A stretch of 51,603 bases of DNA from an uncultured Prevotellaceae bacterium (GTDB lineage: Bacteria > Bacteroidota > Bacteroidia > Bacteroidales > Bacteroidaceae): assembly GCA_900543815.1 (NCBI GenBank), contig UQST01000019.1, positions 1 to 51,603 on the forward strand. The letters run 5' to 3'. Shown here in pieces: positions 8,366 through 15,641 of the stretch. Made by a program: the position numbers and the translations under genes. Each line of letters starts with the position of its first letter. Positions within the stretch are counted from its first letter, which is position 1. Below the pieces are notes generated by a model that was not told the origin of the DNA, ran no database searches, and saw only the letters and a program-made list of their open reading frames with translations.

Positions 8366-9225
8366 AACCTTCCTCCCATCATGCAGTAAAGTCCAAGCAG
8401 GACGAAGGGAACGCTGAGCAGTTGGCCCATATTGAAGAGCATGGCATCCTCGAAGCCCACCTGATTCTCCTTGGTGTATTCGATGAGTATGCGGCTTGTG
8501 AAGATGAGCACAAGGCACAGACCGAAGAAGAATCCCGTGCCTACCCGCTCAGGCTTGTGCTTATAGAACCACCAGCCAATGAAGAAGAAGCAGGCATAGC
8601 ACAGCGCCTCGTAGAGCTGGCCGGGATGGCGGGGCTGCATGTCCACACGCTCGAAGATGAACGCCCAGGGAACATCGGTCACGCGGCCAATGATTTCGGA
8701 GTTCATCAGATTGCCCATGCGGATGGCACAGGCACATATCGGGGTGACGATGGCAACATTGTCCAGCACCCGCATGATATTGATTTTCTGACTCCTGGAA
8801 TACAGCACCAGGGCTATCATAAGGCCAAGCGTACCGCCATGACTAGCCAATCCCTCGTAGCCGGTAAAAGCCCAATGGGTGTTGGGATTGCCGGTGGGAA
8901 GCCACTGGAGGGCACTGCTCCACAACTCGGGATTAGGTGTCTCGCGTACGGGAAGCAGCATCTCGGTGATGTGATGCAGGAAGTACTCGGGCTCATAGAA
9001 CAGACAGTGGCCCAAGCGAGCGCCTATCAGAATGCCCAGGAAGCAGTAGATGAACATGGGGTCAAACTGTTCGTCGCTCAACTTCTGCTGCCGGAACAGG
9101 CGATGCATGAGCAAATATACGCTCACCAAGCCCACACACCAGCAGAGCGAATACCACCGCACGGCCAGAGGACCCAGCTCAAAGGCTGTGGTGGAGGGGT
9201 CCCAATGGATGAAGAGTTCGGTCAT
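8341..9225 (-). CDS. lgt: Prolipoprotein diacylglyceryl transferase
   Basis: Inner-membrane enzyme that transfers diacylglycerol from phosphatidylglycerol to the lipobox Cys of prolipoproteins, the first step of lipoprotein maturation. The 294-residue protein has the family's seven hydrophobic segments. The conserved signature is RMGNLMNSEIIGR, followed by RHPGQLYEA; GARLGHCLFYEP is the N-terminal conserved loop. The start ATG overlaps the ychF stop (ATGA, 9222-9225), so the two are translationally coupled. Its substrates in this window include PBP4 and probably the decayed GH18 lipoprotein that once followed it. Confidence 0.96.
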   Translation of the reverse strand: MTELFIHWDPSTTAFELGPLAVRWYSLCWCVGLVSVYLLMHRLFRQQKLSDEQFDPMFIYCFLGILIGARLGHCLFYEPEYFLHHITEMLLPVRETPNPELWSSALQWLPTGNPNTHWAFTGYEGLASHGGTLGLMIALVLYSRSQKINIMRVLDNVAIVTPICACAIRMGNLMNSEIIGRVTDVPWAFIFERVDMQPRHPGQLYEALCYACFFFIGWWFYKHKPERVGTGFFFGLCLVLIFTSRILIEYTKENQVGFEDAMLFNMGQLLSVPFVLLGLYCMMGGRLCRKLGEK

Positions 9226-10319
9226 ACGTTGAATCTGAAGTGCATTATATCGCCGTCCTGAACCACATAGTCCTTGCCTTCCACGCCCATCTTGCCTGCC
9301 TCGCGTACGGCTGCCTCGGAGCCATAATGGATATAGTCATCATACTTGATAACCTCTGCGCGGATGAATCCTTTCTCGAAGTCGGTGTGTATCACGCCGG
9401 CACACTGGGGAGCCTTCCAGCCTCGGCGGAACGTCCAAGCCTTCACCTCCATCTCACCCGCTGTGATGAAAGTCTGCAGGGTGAGCAGATGATAGATGGC
9501 TTTAATAAGGCGGTTGCAGCCACTCTCCGCCAAGCCCATGTCTTCGAGGAACATCTGTTTCTCCTCGTAACTCTCCAGCTCGGCAATGTCAGCCTCGGTC
9601 TGGGCGCTGATGATAAGCATCTCAGCATCCTCGCCCTCTATTGCCTTGGCCACAGCTTCGGTATAGGCATTGCCTGTAGAGGCGCTGGCATCGTCCACAT
9701 TGCACACATACAGGACTGGCTTAGCCGTAAGCAGGAACATTCCTTTAGCGGCTGCTTTCTCATCCTCTGTGTCAAACGACACGGTGCGGGCGCTTTCACC
9801 CTTGAGCAAAGCCTCGTGATAAGCCTCCAGAACGTCGAGCTCGATGCGTGCCAGCTTGTCTCCTCCCACACGGGCAGCCTTTTCTACGCGCTTCATACGG
9901 CTCTCCACCGTCTCCAGGTCCTTCAATTGAAGCTCGGTGTCAATGATTTCCTTGTCGCGCACAGGGTTCACACTTCCATCCACATGCACGATGTTGCCGT
10001 TGTCGAAGCAGCGCAGCACATGTATGATAGCGTCGCACTCGCGTATGTTTGCCAGGAACTGGTTGCCCAGGCCTTCGCCTTTGCTGGCACCCTTAACGAG
10101 TCCCGCAATATCCACTATATCGCATACGGCGGGCACGATGCGGCCTGGATGAACCAGCTCAGCCAGCTTGGTGAGTCGCTCATCGGGCACCGACACCTGT
10201 CCCAACTGGGCATCGATGGTGCAAAAAGGGAAGTTGGCCGCCTGTGCCTTGGCACTGGACAGGCAGTTGAAAAGGGTAGATTTGCCCACGTTGGGCAGTC
10301 CCACTATACCTGCTTTCAT
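9222..10319 (-). CDS. ychF: Redox-regulated ATPase YchF (OLA1 family)
   Basis: P-loop NTPase of the Obg family that hydrolyses ATP in preference to GTP and binds ribosomes. The 365-residue length is typical. GLPNVGKST (7-15) is Walker A, and DIVDIAGLVKGAS supplies the G3 region. The specificity motif reads CNVDD instead of NKxD, which is the hallmark of the ATP-preferring YchF group. The C-terminal TGS domain is present (LQTFITAGEMEVKAWTF to the end VQDGDIMHFRFNV). The stop codon overlaps the start of lgt. A -7 box TACCTTTG lies at 10351-10358 on the minus strand. Confidence 0.97.
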   Translation of the reverse strand: MKAGIVGLPNVGKSTLFNCLSSAKAQAANFPFCTIDAQLGQVSVPDERLTKLAELVHPGRIVPAVCDIVDIAGLVKGASKGEGLGNQFLANIRECDAIIHVLRCFDNGNIVHVDGSVNPVRDKEIIDTELQLKDLETVESRMKRVEKAARVGGDKLARIELDVLEAYHEALLKGESARTVSFDTEDEKAAAKGMFLLTAKPVLYVCNVDDASASTGNAYTEAVAKAIEGEDAEMLIISAQTEADIAELESYEEKQMFLEDMGLAESGCNRLIKAIYHLLTLQTFITAGEMEVKAWTFRRGWKAPQCAGVIHTDFEKGFIRAEVIKYDDYIHYGSEAAVREAGKMGVEGKDYVVQDGDIMHFRFNV

Positions 10320-10350
10320 ATTCTAAGTCTGTTTCTTTTGTTATTTTTCG

Positions 10351-10358
10351 CAAAGGTA
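10351..10358 (-). promoter_or_regulatory. -7 promoter box of ychF-lgt
   Basis: CAAAGGTA on the plus strand reads TACCTTTG, an exact TAnnTTTG match, 31 bp before the ychF start. No TTG is seen at the -33 position. Confidence 0.55.
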
Positions 10359-10504
10359 AGGCTTTTCGGTGAGGTGGGGGAGTGTTGTGGGCAAGAATGT
10401 GGAGAAGCAAGGCCCGGAAGGGGCAGAAGAGCGCAGACGGCAACAAAAACCGCCGCCAGAGGCAGAAAAATGCATTCCAAGGGCCAAATCTCAGCATTAT
10501 TGCG

Positions 10505-10512
10505 TACATTTG
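10505..10512 (+). promoter_or_regulatory. -7 promoter box of the CotH gene
   Basis: TACATTTG matches TAnnTTTG, 28 bp before the ATG at 10541. This supports that ATG over upstream GTG codons in the same frame. Confidence 0.5.
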
Positions 10513-10540
10513 TAGCATATTAACTAATTTGTGCCTAAAG

Positions 10541-13291
10541 ATGAAAAGGAAAACTAATATTGCATACACAAGACTGATAACCCTGCTGATGTGCTCGGCA
10601 TTCTGCTTTGCGGATGCCTGGGGACAGACATTGGCACAGCAATACCGCAGCCTGTGGGCTGAAGCACAGGAACTTTACGACCAGGCAGTAGGGTACAGGA
10701 GCAGGGAAGTGAGCCTCAAGGCCGACAACCTGAGCAGCAATGCCTCCGACTATCTGGAGGGCAAGCATCTGGAATACTTGCTGGATGGAGACCCCAACAC
10801 ATTCTGGCACAGCGACTGGCACAACCAGGTGCTGGAGACGCATTATCTGCAAATGGACCTGAACGAACCGCTCTCGGGACACATCGCACTCTACGTGAGG
10901 CGGCGTGATACGCCTGCCAACCACATCACGCTAATGGGCTGCTATGCCAGCCGCGACGGGCAGGAATGGACTTCGCTGGGCAATATCTCGCTGCCCAATG
11001 CCTACTCAGGGGCCGAAGTGACCACGACTCCTGTGTCATTGAAGGCGGATAGCTGCACCCATCTGCGCTTCACCTTCCTGCAGAACAGCGAGGGAGGAGC
11101 CTTTGCACACTTTGCTGAAATAAGACTCCTGAGCGTGGAAGTGTTGGGGGAGAGCATGATGGGGATACTGGGGAAGGAGATATCGGAACTGCTCACACAA
11201 CTGCGCAACGGCCAGGCTTTGCAGGACGAAGACATCAGCGAGGAGCATCTGAGGACATTGCTTGAAGCCAAAGAGGCGCTTGCCAGGGAGATGGAGCGCG
11301 TGAGCAACGGGCTTCTGCCTTCCTACATGACGCAGCTTACCAACCTGCCCACCCTCTTCATCAACACCTATGACGGAACTGACATCACAAGCAAAAGGGA
11401 ATACAAGCTGGCACGCATGTGGCGTCTCGACGGCGACTCGGTGGCTGCCTACGACTCGCTAAGGGTAAGAGGCAGGGGCAACAGCACATGGGGATTGCCC
11501 AAGAAGCCTTATCGCCTGAAGTTCAATCGCAAGGAGAGGTTCCTGGGCAAGGAGCATGCCAATGCCAAGAGCTGGACTCTGCTGGCCAACCATAGCGACA
11601 AGACCCTGCTGCGCAATGCGGTGGCTTCCTTCATAGGCAAGCAATTGGGGCAGCCCTTTGTGCCGTCGGCCGAGTTTGCCGACGTGGTGCTCAACGGCGA
11701 GTACCTGGGCAACTATCAGATAAGTGACCAGATGCAGGTGCACAGGAAGCGGGTGGAGATAGCCGAGCAGAAGGATGTGCCGCTGGAGGGAGCCGACATC
11801 TCGGGCGGATACTTCTTTGAGTTTGCGGGCACGCTCGACGGTGAGAAGTCCTACTTCCACAGCAACAGAGGGCAGGCTGTGGCTATCAAGTCGCCCGACG
11901 ACGATGTCATCACGGGCGAGCAAAAGGAGTATCTCCGCTCATTCATCAACGACTTCGAGGACCGCCTGTACTCCAGCCACTACCAGGACTCCGCGCTGGG
12001 ATACCGTGCGGTGGTGGATAGCAACACCCTGGCATCGTGGTTTGTGGCCAATGAATACACGGCCAACCCCGACGGATACTACAGCACCTATGCCTACAAG
12101 GAGCGTGGAGACAACCATCTCTACTGGGGACCGATGTGGGACTACGACATTGCCTTCAACAACTGTTACCGCCTGCGCATGGAAATGACCGACAAGCTGA
12201 TGCTCCACGAGGGATATTCATCGGGCAAGATGAAGGAATACGTGCAGAGGATGTATGCCGATGAATGGTTCCGCCAGCTGACTGGCAGAGCCTGGCACAA
12301 GGCTGTCTGCCAGAACGGGATAGTGGAGAAGACACTGGCCTACGTAGATAGCATGGCGCAAGTGATAGGGCAGAGCCAGGAGCGCAACTTCGAGAAATGG
12401 CCCATCGACAGTCGTGTGTATGACGAACTGGTACTCTTCAGCACCTATCAAGAGGGAGTGGATTACCTGAAGAAGTTCCTTCAGGAGCATGCCGAATACC
12501 TCTCCAGCACCCTTCCCAACCCAGATGGACTCACCCCGCCACCACCTGCACCCGCCAACCCAATGGGCGTGGAGAGCGACGGCCTCTACTATATCTATAA
12601 TGCAGGAACGGGCTATGCTGCCGACATCAGCAGCTCCGTGAGCAGCACGCTGTGTACCTGGGCACCCGACGAGGAACGCATCACCACACAACTGTGGCAA
12701 CTGACTCCCGTCACAGGCAACTATTACCGCATCACGCTGCAAGGCTCCAACCTCGCCATCACCGATATGGCAAAGCACAACGGCACATCTTACAGCACAG
12801 GAGCAAGGCTGCAACTGGCCGAAGCCACCCCCGATGACGACCGCCAGCTATGGGAATTCCAGCCTGCCGCAGAGCATTACGCCATAGTGAACAAAGCCAC
12901 TGGACTGGCCTGGAACAACTCTGGAGGGAAGCCCGACAACGGCAATCCCATCATCAGTTGGACCAGTGACGACAAGAACGCAAGCAAGCCCACCCGCCAA
13001 TGGTACATCCTTCGTGGCGAGTTGCCAAGCGATATCGCATCCGCCTGGGAAGACTCCGACCCCTCTTACAGCGTCGTCTTCGACCGCACTTCGCAGTCTG
13101 TCCGTCTTCGCACAGCATCCTCCCTTGCCTCTGCCGACTGCCTCCTCAGCGTCCACGATGTCAATGGCCGCCTGATAGGAACAGGCAATGCACACACACC
13201 CATCAGCCTATCTGCCCAGCCCTCAGGCATCTACATCGTATCGTGGAATGTGCTGGGTTCCCGCCGCACCATCAAGTTCCGCAAGCCATAA
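10541..13291 (+). CDS. Exported CotH-fold protein with discoidin and ricin-like modules
   Basis: The 916-residue protein starts at ATG 10541, which begins a clear signal peptide (cleavage after about FADAWG); the longer frame from 10382 uses GTG and lacks a signal at its start. Residues 50-200 look like an F5/8 type C (discoidin) carbohydrate-binding domain. Residues 268-655 are a CotH domain: RGRGNSTW, KKPYRLKFNRK, LLANHSDKTLLRNAVA and MWDYDIAFNN. CotH proteins in spore formers are atypical protein kinases; the role in Bacteroidota is not settled. Residues 680-827 resemble a ricin-type beta-trefoil (YYIYNAGTGYAAD, QLWQLTP). The last 75 residues (DVNGRLIGTG, PSGIYIVSW, RRTIKFRKP) look like a type IX secretion sorting domain, so the protein is probably exported to the cell surface. 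It is followed by a strong terminator. Confidence 0.9.
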   Translation: MKRKTNIAYTRLITLLMCSAFCFADAWGQTLAQQYRSLWAEAQELYDQAVGYRSREVSLKADNLSSNASDYLEGKHLEYLLDGDPNTFWHSDWHNQVLETHYLQMDLNEPLSGHIALYVRRRDTPANHITLMGCYASRDGQEWTSLGNISLPNAYSGAEVTTTPVSLKADSCTHLRFTFLQNSEGGAFAHFAEIRLLSVEVLGESMMGILGKEISELLTQLRNGQALQDEDISEEHLRTLLEAKEALAREMERVSNGLLPSYMTQLTNLPTLFINTYDGTDITSKREYKLARMWRLDGDSVAAYDSLRVRGRGNSTWGLPKKPYRLKFNRKERFLGKEHANAKSWTLLANHSDKTLLRNAVASFIGKQLGQPFVPSAEFADVVLNGEYLGNYQISDQMQVHRKRVEIAEQKDVPLEGADISGGYFFEFAGTLDGEKSYFHSNRGQAVAIKSPDDDVITGEQKEYLRSFINDFEDRLYSSHYQDSALGYRAVVDSNTLASWFVANEYTANPDGYYSTYAYKERGDNHLYWGPMWDYDIAFNNCYRLRMEMTDKLMLHEGYSSGKMKEYVQRMYADEWFRQLTGRAWHKAVCQNGIVEKTLAYVDSMAQVIGQSQERNFEKWPIDSRVYDELVLFSTYQEGVDYLKKFLQEHAEYLSSTLPNPDGLTPPPPAPANPMGVESDGLYYIYNAGTGYAADISSSVSSTLCTWAPDEERITTQLWQLTPVTGNYYRITLQGSNLAITDMAKHNGTSYSTGARLQLAEATPDDDRQLWEFQPAAEHYAIVNKATGLAWNNSGGKPDNGNPIISWTSDDKNASKPTRQWYILRGELPSDIASAWEDSDPSYSVVFDRTSQSVRLRTASSLASADCLLSVHDVNGRLIGTGNAHTPISLSAQPSGIYIVSWNVLGSRRTIKFRKP

Positions 13292-13373
13292 GCAGCATCC
13301 CCAGGGCTGTGAAGCCAACCTCCATAGGCAACAGAACCGCTATTCCTGCCTAACGGAACTGGATAAGACACAA

Positions 13374-13410
13374 AAGGCGTGGCACTTGGTGGTGCCACGC
13401 CTTATATTGT
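13374..13410. terminator. Terminator shared by CotH gene and DUF805 gene
   Basis: AAGGCGTGGCAC (13374-13385) pairs perfectly with GTGCCACGCCTT (13392-13403) around a 6-nt loop. It lies between two converging genes and can serve both. Confidence 0.8.
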
Positions 13411-13461
13411 CTCAGGGCTTTCACCCCGTCTCAATTCTCCTCTGTACTCAGTGAACTGCCA

Positions 13462-14001
13462 CTAATAGCACACATAAGGACCATACTCATTGTCTATCTC
13501 CTCACTTGGCATGAGAGCGAAAATGAAAAGCACAATACCACCAATATAAGGGATAAAGCCTAACCAGTACCACCATCCGCTGCGGCCTGTGTCATGCAGT
13601 CTCCTTACAAACACAGATATACCTGGACAGGCAAAGCCCAAAGCCCAAAGCCCATAGACAACAAGGAAAATACCCAGAGCAACATCCTCGTCTCCTCCAG
13701 ACAAGGCAAAACCCAAGAATAAGCCAGCCAATGCCCCGCAAAAGAGAACAAGAACCATAAACAGAAAGAAGTACCAGTACTCCGCCCTTGTTGCCCTGCC
13801 GCTGAATGAAGCATACTTCTCTTGCATACACACTCTCACAGCATCGCCAAATCCCATAGTAGAGGAGGTGGACTGATGTTGATAACGTGTCTGATACTGG
13901 GGCTGACCATTGTCATAGCCAGAGACCAGCGAGGCACCACACTTGCAGCAGAACTGAGAATCATCTCCGTTGGGTGCTCCGCATTTACTACAGTATTTCA
14001 T
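13462..14001 (-). CDS. DUF805 membrane protein with N-terminal zinc ribbon
   Basis: The 179-residue protein opens with two CxxC pairs (CSKC and CCKC, the second followed by GASL), a zinc-ribbon typical of many small membrane proteins. After a Gln/Tyr-rich linker comes a DUF805 domain (FGDAVRVCMQEKYASFSGRA, then RAEYWYFFLF) with about four hydrophobic segments, the motif RRLHDTGRSGWWY and the end SEEIDNEYGP. DUF805 proteins are inner-membrane proteins of unknown function. The neighbour 66 bp upstream on the same strand is a second DUF805 protein lacking the ribbon, so the pair probably arose by duplication. The ATG at 13999-14001 puts the ribbon at the very N-terminus. Confidence 0.9.
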   Translation of the reverse strand: MKYCSKCGAPNGDDSQFCCKCGASLVSGYDNGQPQYQTRYQHQSTSSTMGFGDAVRVCMQEKYASFSGRATRAEYWYFFLFMVLVLFCGALAGLFLGFALSGGDEDVALGIFLVVYGLWALGFACPGISVFVRRLHDTGRSGWWYWLGFIPYIGGIVLFIFALMPSEEIDNEYGPYVCY

Positions 14002-14067
14002 AAGACTGAGTTTTTAGTTGAACAAAATATCTTCCTCAATGGGTTTGCTCGACAGGAGCAGAACTCC

Positions 14068-14394
14068 TCACTCGGGCTTGCTGCCACAATCATTCCAACC
14101 CTCATCCCCGCTGATGAGCGCGAAGATGATATTGACAATAGGAACCAATACCCACCATCCGCTATGGTTGGTGTCATGCATCCGTCTCACAGCCACAGCA
14201 TAAGAAGGAAGGAAGAGCGCCACCCATACAATAATGCTGACTACACTTGTTCCCAGAGCGCCATCTATCAAGGCTGCCAGAAAGTAAAAGATGAAAAGAG
14301 CAAGGCAAAACCACCAATACTCAGAGCGGCTTGCACGACCAGAGAACGTCGCATACTTAGAAAAACAGGTCTCTACAGATTGTGAAAAAGTCAT
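14068..14394 (-). CDS. DUF805 membrane protein without zinc ribbon
   Basis: The 108-residue protein is a bare DUF805 domain: MTFSQSVETCFSKYATFSGRA, four hydrophobic segments, RRMHDTNHSGWWVLVP and DEGWN near the end. I chose the ATG at 14392-14394 over a GTG at 14424. The ATG matches the usual start of the domain, has AGGGCAGG upstream, and leaves a sensible leader from the promoter at 14444-14474; the GTG would leave almost none. It is co-directional with the ribbon-bearing paralogue and probably co-transcribed. Function is unknown. Confidence 0.85.
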   Translation of the reverse strand: MTFSQSVETCFSKYATFSGRASRSEYWWFCLALFIFYFLAALIDGALGTSVVSIIVWVALFLPSYAVAVRRMHDTNHSGWWVLVPIVNIIFALISGDEGWNDCGSKPE

Positions 14395-14443
14395 ATTCGC
14401 CTGCCCTATATCCGTGTCGGGCACAACTTCTAAATGTGTTACA

Positions 14444-14474
14444 CAAAGTTAACGAATTTGCTCCCCCAAGGCAA
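14444..14474 (-). promoter_or_regulatory. Complete Bacteroidota promoter of the DUF805 pair
   Basis: On the minus strand TTG (14474-14472), 20 bp of spacer and TAACTTTG (14451-14444) match both boxes of the phylum's primary promoter at ideal spacing. Transcription would begin near 14437. Confidence 0.7.
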
Positions 14475-15119
14475 GCAAAAGCGTAAATATCTGCAAAAAG
14501 AACCTTCGTGAACCTACGGAGTATGTTCTTCAACATAAAACAAGGCAGAAGATGAGTATAGGAAGAAGACTTGCGGCTGTTTTACACCAAAACTACTTCT
14601 AAAAGGAAGCGTCATGAGGGAAACCAGGAAAGAAGATGCGAACCTCTATGGAAAACACCAACATGATAGGAGTAAAAAGGCAAAAACACACTGTTAAGTG
14701 CGGAAAAGTGTATCAACAGCACATTTTTCTGCACTTATCAGTGTAATTTACGGTTTTGGGAAGGGGAAATGAATGGGCGGAGAGGGAGGGTGGGAGAGAG
14801 GAGGAGAAAGGGCGAAATGGAACTCTGGGGATATTGGAGCAGTGGTTCTATAGCATTGACTGCCAGCATTCACTATAGAGTTCTGCTATAGTCAGGCAGG
14901 AATGAATGAAACCAAAATCCTGACATCCATAAATGCTACCTGTATCAAAATTCTCACAAGCAACCATGCTGAGTGCGTCTGAACACCATAGGAAAGCCTT
15001 CAGACAGTCCTTCCTTTGGTCTTGCACGATGCTTGGATTATCGCCCCATAAGGATGAAACGTCTTCCTAAGCGTGGAGCAGATTCATCTACCATGTGCTG
15101 AAAAGACCCTCGCTGCGTG
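14475..15119. other. Long gap without recognisable gene
   Basis: Nothing convincing is coded here on either strand. CTATAG occurs three times at 14848, 14873 and 14886 in loosely self-complementary sequence. The region leads into the palindrome array at 15120. Confidence 0.4.
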
Positions 15120-15221
15120 CTGAAATCTCCGTTCACAAGTTTTGAACGGCCGTTCAAAGGTTGTGAATGGCCGTTCAAAACTTGTGAATGTGCGTTCAAA
15201 ACTTGTGAACGGAGATTTCAG
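15120..15221. repeat. Array of four palindromic units at exact 21-bp pitch inside a 29-bp inverted repeat (family B)
   Basis: Units of the type CCGTTCA-N7-TGAACGG are centred at 15139, 15160, 15181 and 15202. The outer 29 bases (15120-15148 and 15193-15221) are perfect reverse complements, starting CTGAAATCTCC on the left and ending GGAGATTTCAG on the right. The last two units share CGTTCAAAACTTGTGAA. It is intergenic, about 400 bp downstream of the double-LamG gene. Confidence 0.85.
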
Positions 15222-15336
15222 TAGGCATGTTGAAGACTTTTAGCAGGCTTCTTCGTCACATCATATTGGTTTGGATAGCACAATGCTGAGGGATATGGTT
15301 TGTTGTCTCCTGCGCTTTGTGCCTGGCTGCAACAGA

Positions 15337-15370
15337 GAAGCCCCGCACGAACAATGCCGTGCGGGGCTTC
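15337..15370. terminator. Strong hairpin in the gap downstream of the double-LamG gene
   Basis: GAAGCCCCGCAC (15337-15348) pairs perfectly with GTGCGGGGCTTC (15359-15370), loop 10 nt. No long T-run follows on either strand, but the 12-bp GC-rich stem is terminator-like. Confidence 0.55.
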
Positions 15371-15447
15371 CTGGACTTTATCTCGCTTCTGACGAGAACC
15401 TTGTTGTATGAAATATCACCTTGGCTTTACAAGCGAACAGATTGCTC

Positions 15448-15641
15448 TTACTTCACCATCACCTTGGCCTGCGGCCGAGATGATTGCTCGCTCGGCAAAG
15501 AAGGAAGAAGCCTGAGGATTTCTCCCCTTCTGCTCTCACTTCACCATCATCTTGGCTTTCAGCCGAGATGATTGCTCATTCGGCAGAGGGAGAGAAGCCT
15601 GTGCGGCTTCTTTCCCTCTGCTCTCACTTCACCATCATCTT
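15448..15641 (-). repeat. 88-bp tandem duplication of the 3' end of the double-LamG gene
   Basis: The last codons plus stop of the gene (plus strand TCACTTCACCATCATCTT at 15624) recur at 15536 and, with changes, at 15448. Both steps are exactly 88 bp. The intervening sequence also repeats, including GCCGAGATGATTGCTC and an AGAAGCC...GGCTTCT hairpin. Two extra copies of gene tail plus hairpin therefore lie downstream of the real stop. Confidence 0.8.

Noticed and set aside
7641..8417. 258-codon plus-strand frame running through the mutS terminator, the palindrome array and the GH18 remnant
   Set aside because: It crosses a strong terminator and a repeat array, is Pro/His/Arg/Ser-rich with no domain, and its 3' part is the complement of the GH18 remnant and lgt.
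14848..14891. Three CTATAG sites as another phased array
   Set aside because: Steps are 25 and 13 bp, the flanks do not match, and the self-complementarity is loose.
15317..15571. Small plus-strand frames in the gap after the double-LamG gene
   Set aside because: They read across a terminator-like hairpin and the 88-bp repeats, and their sequence follows the repeat.
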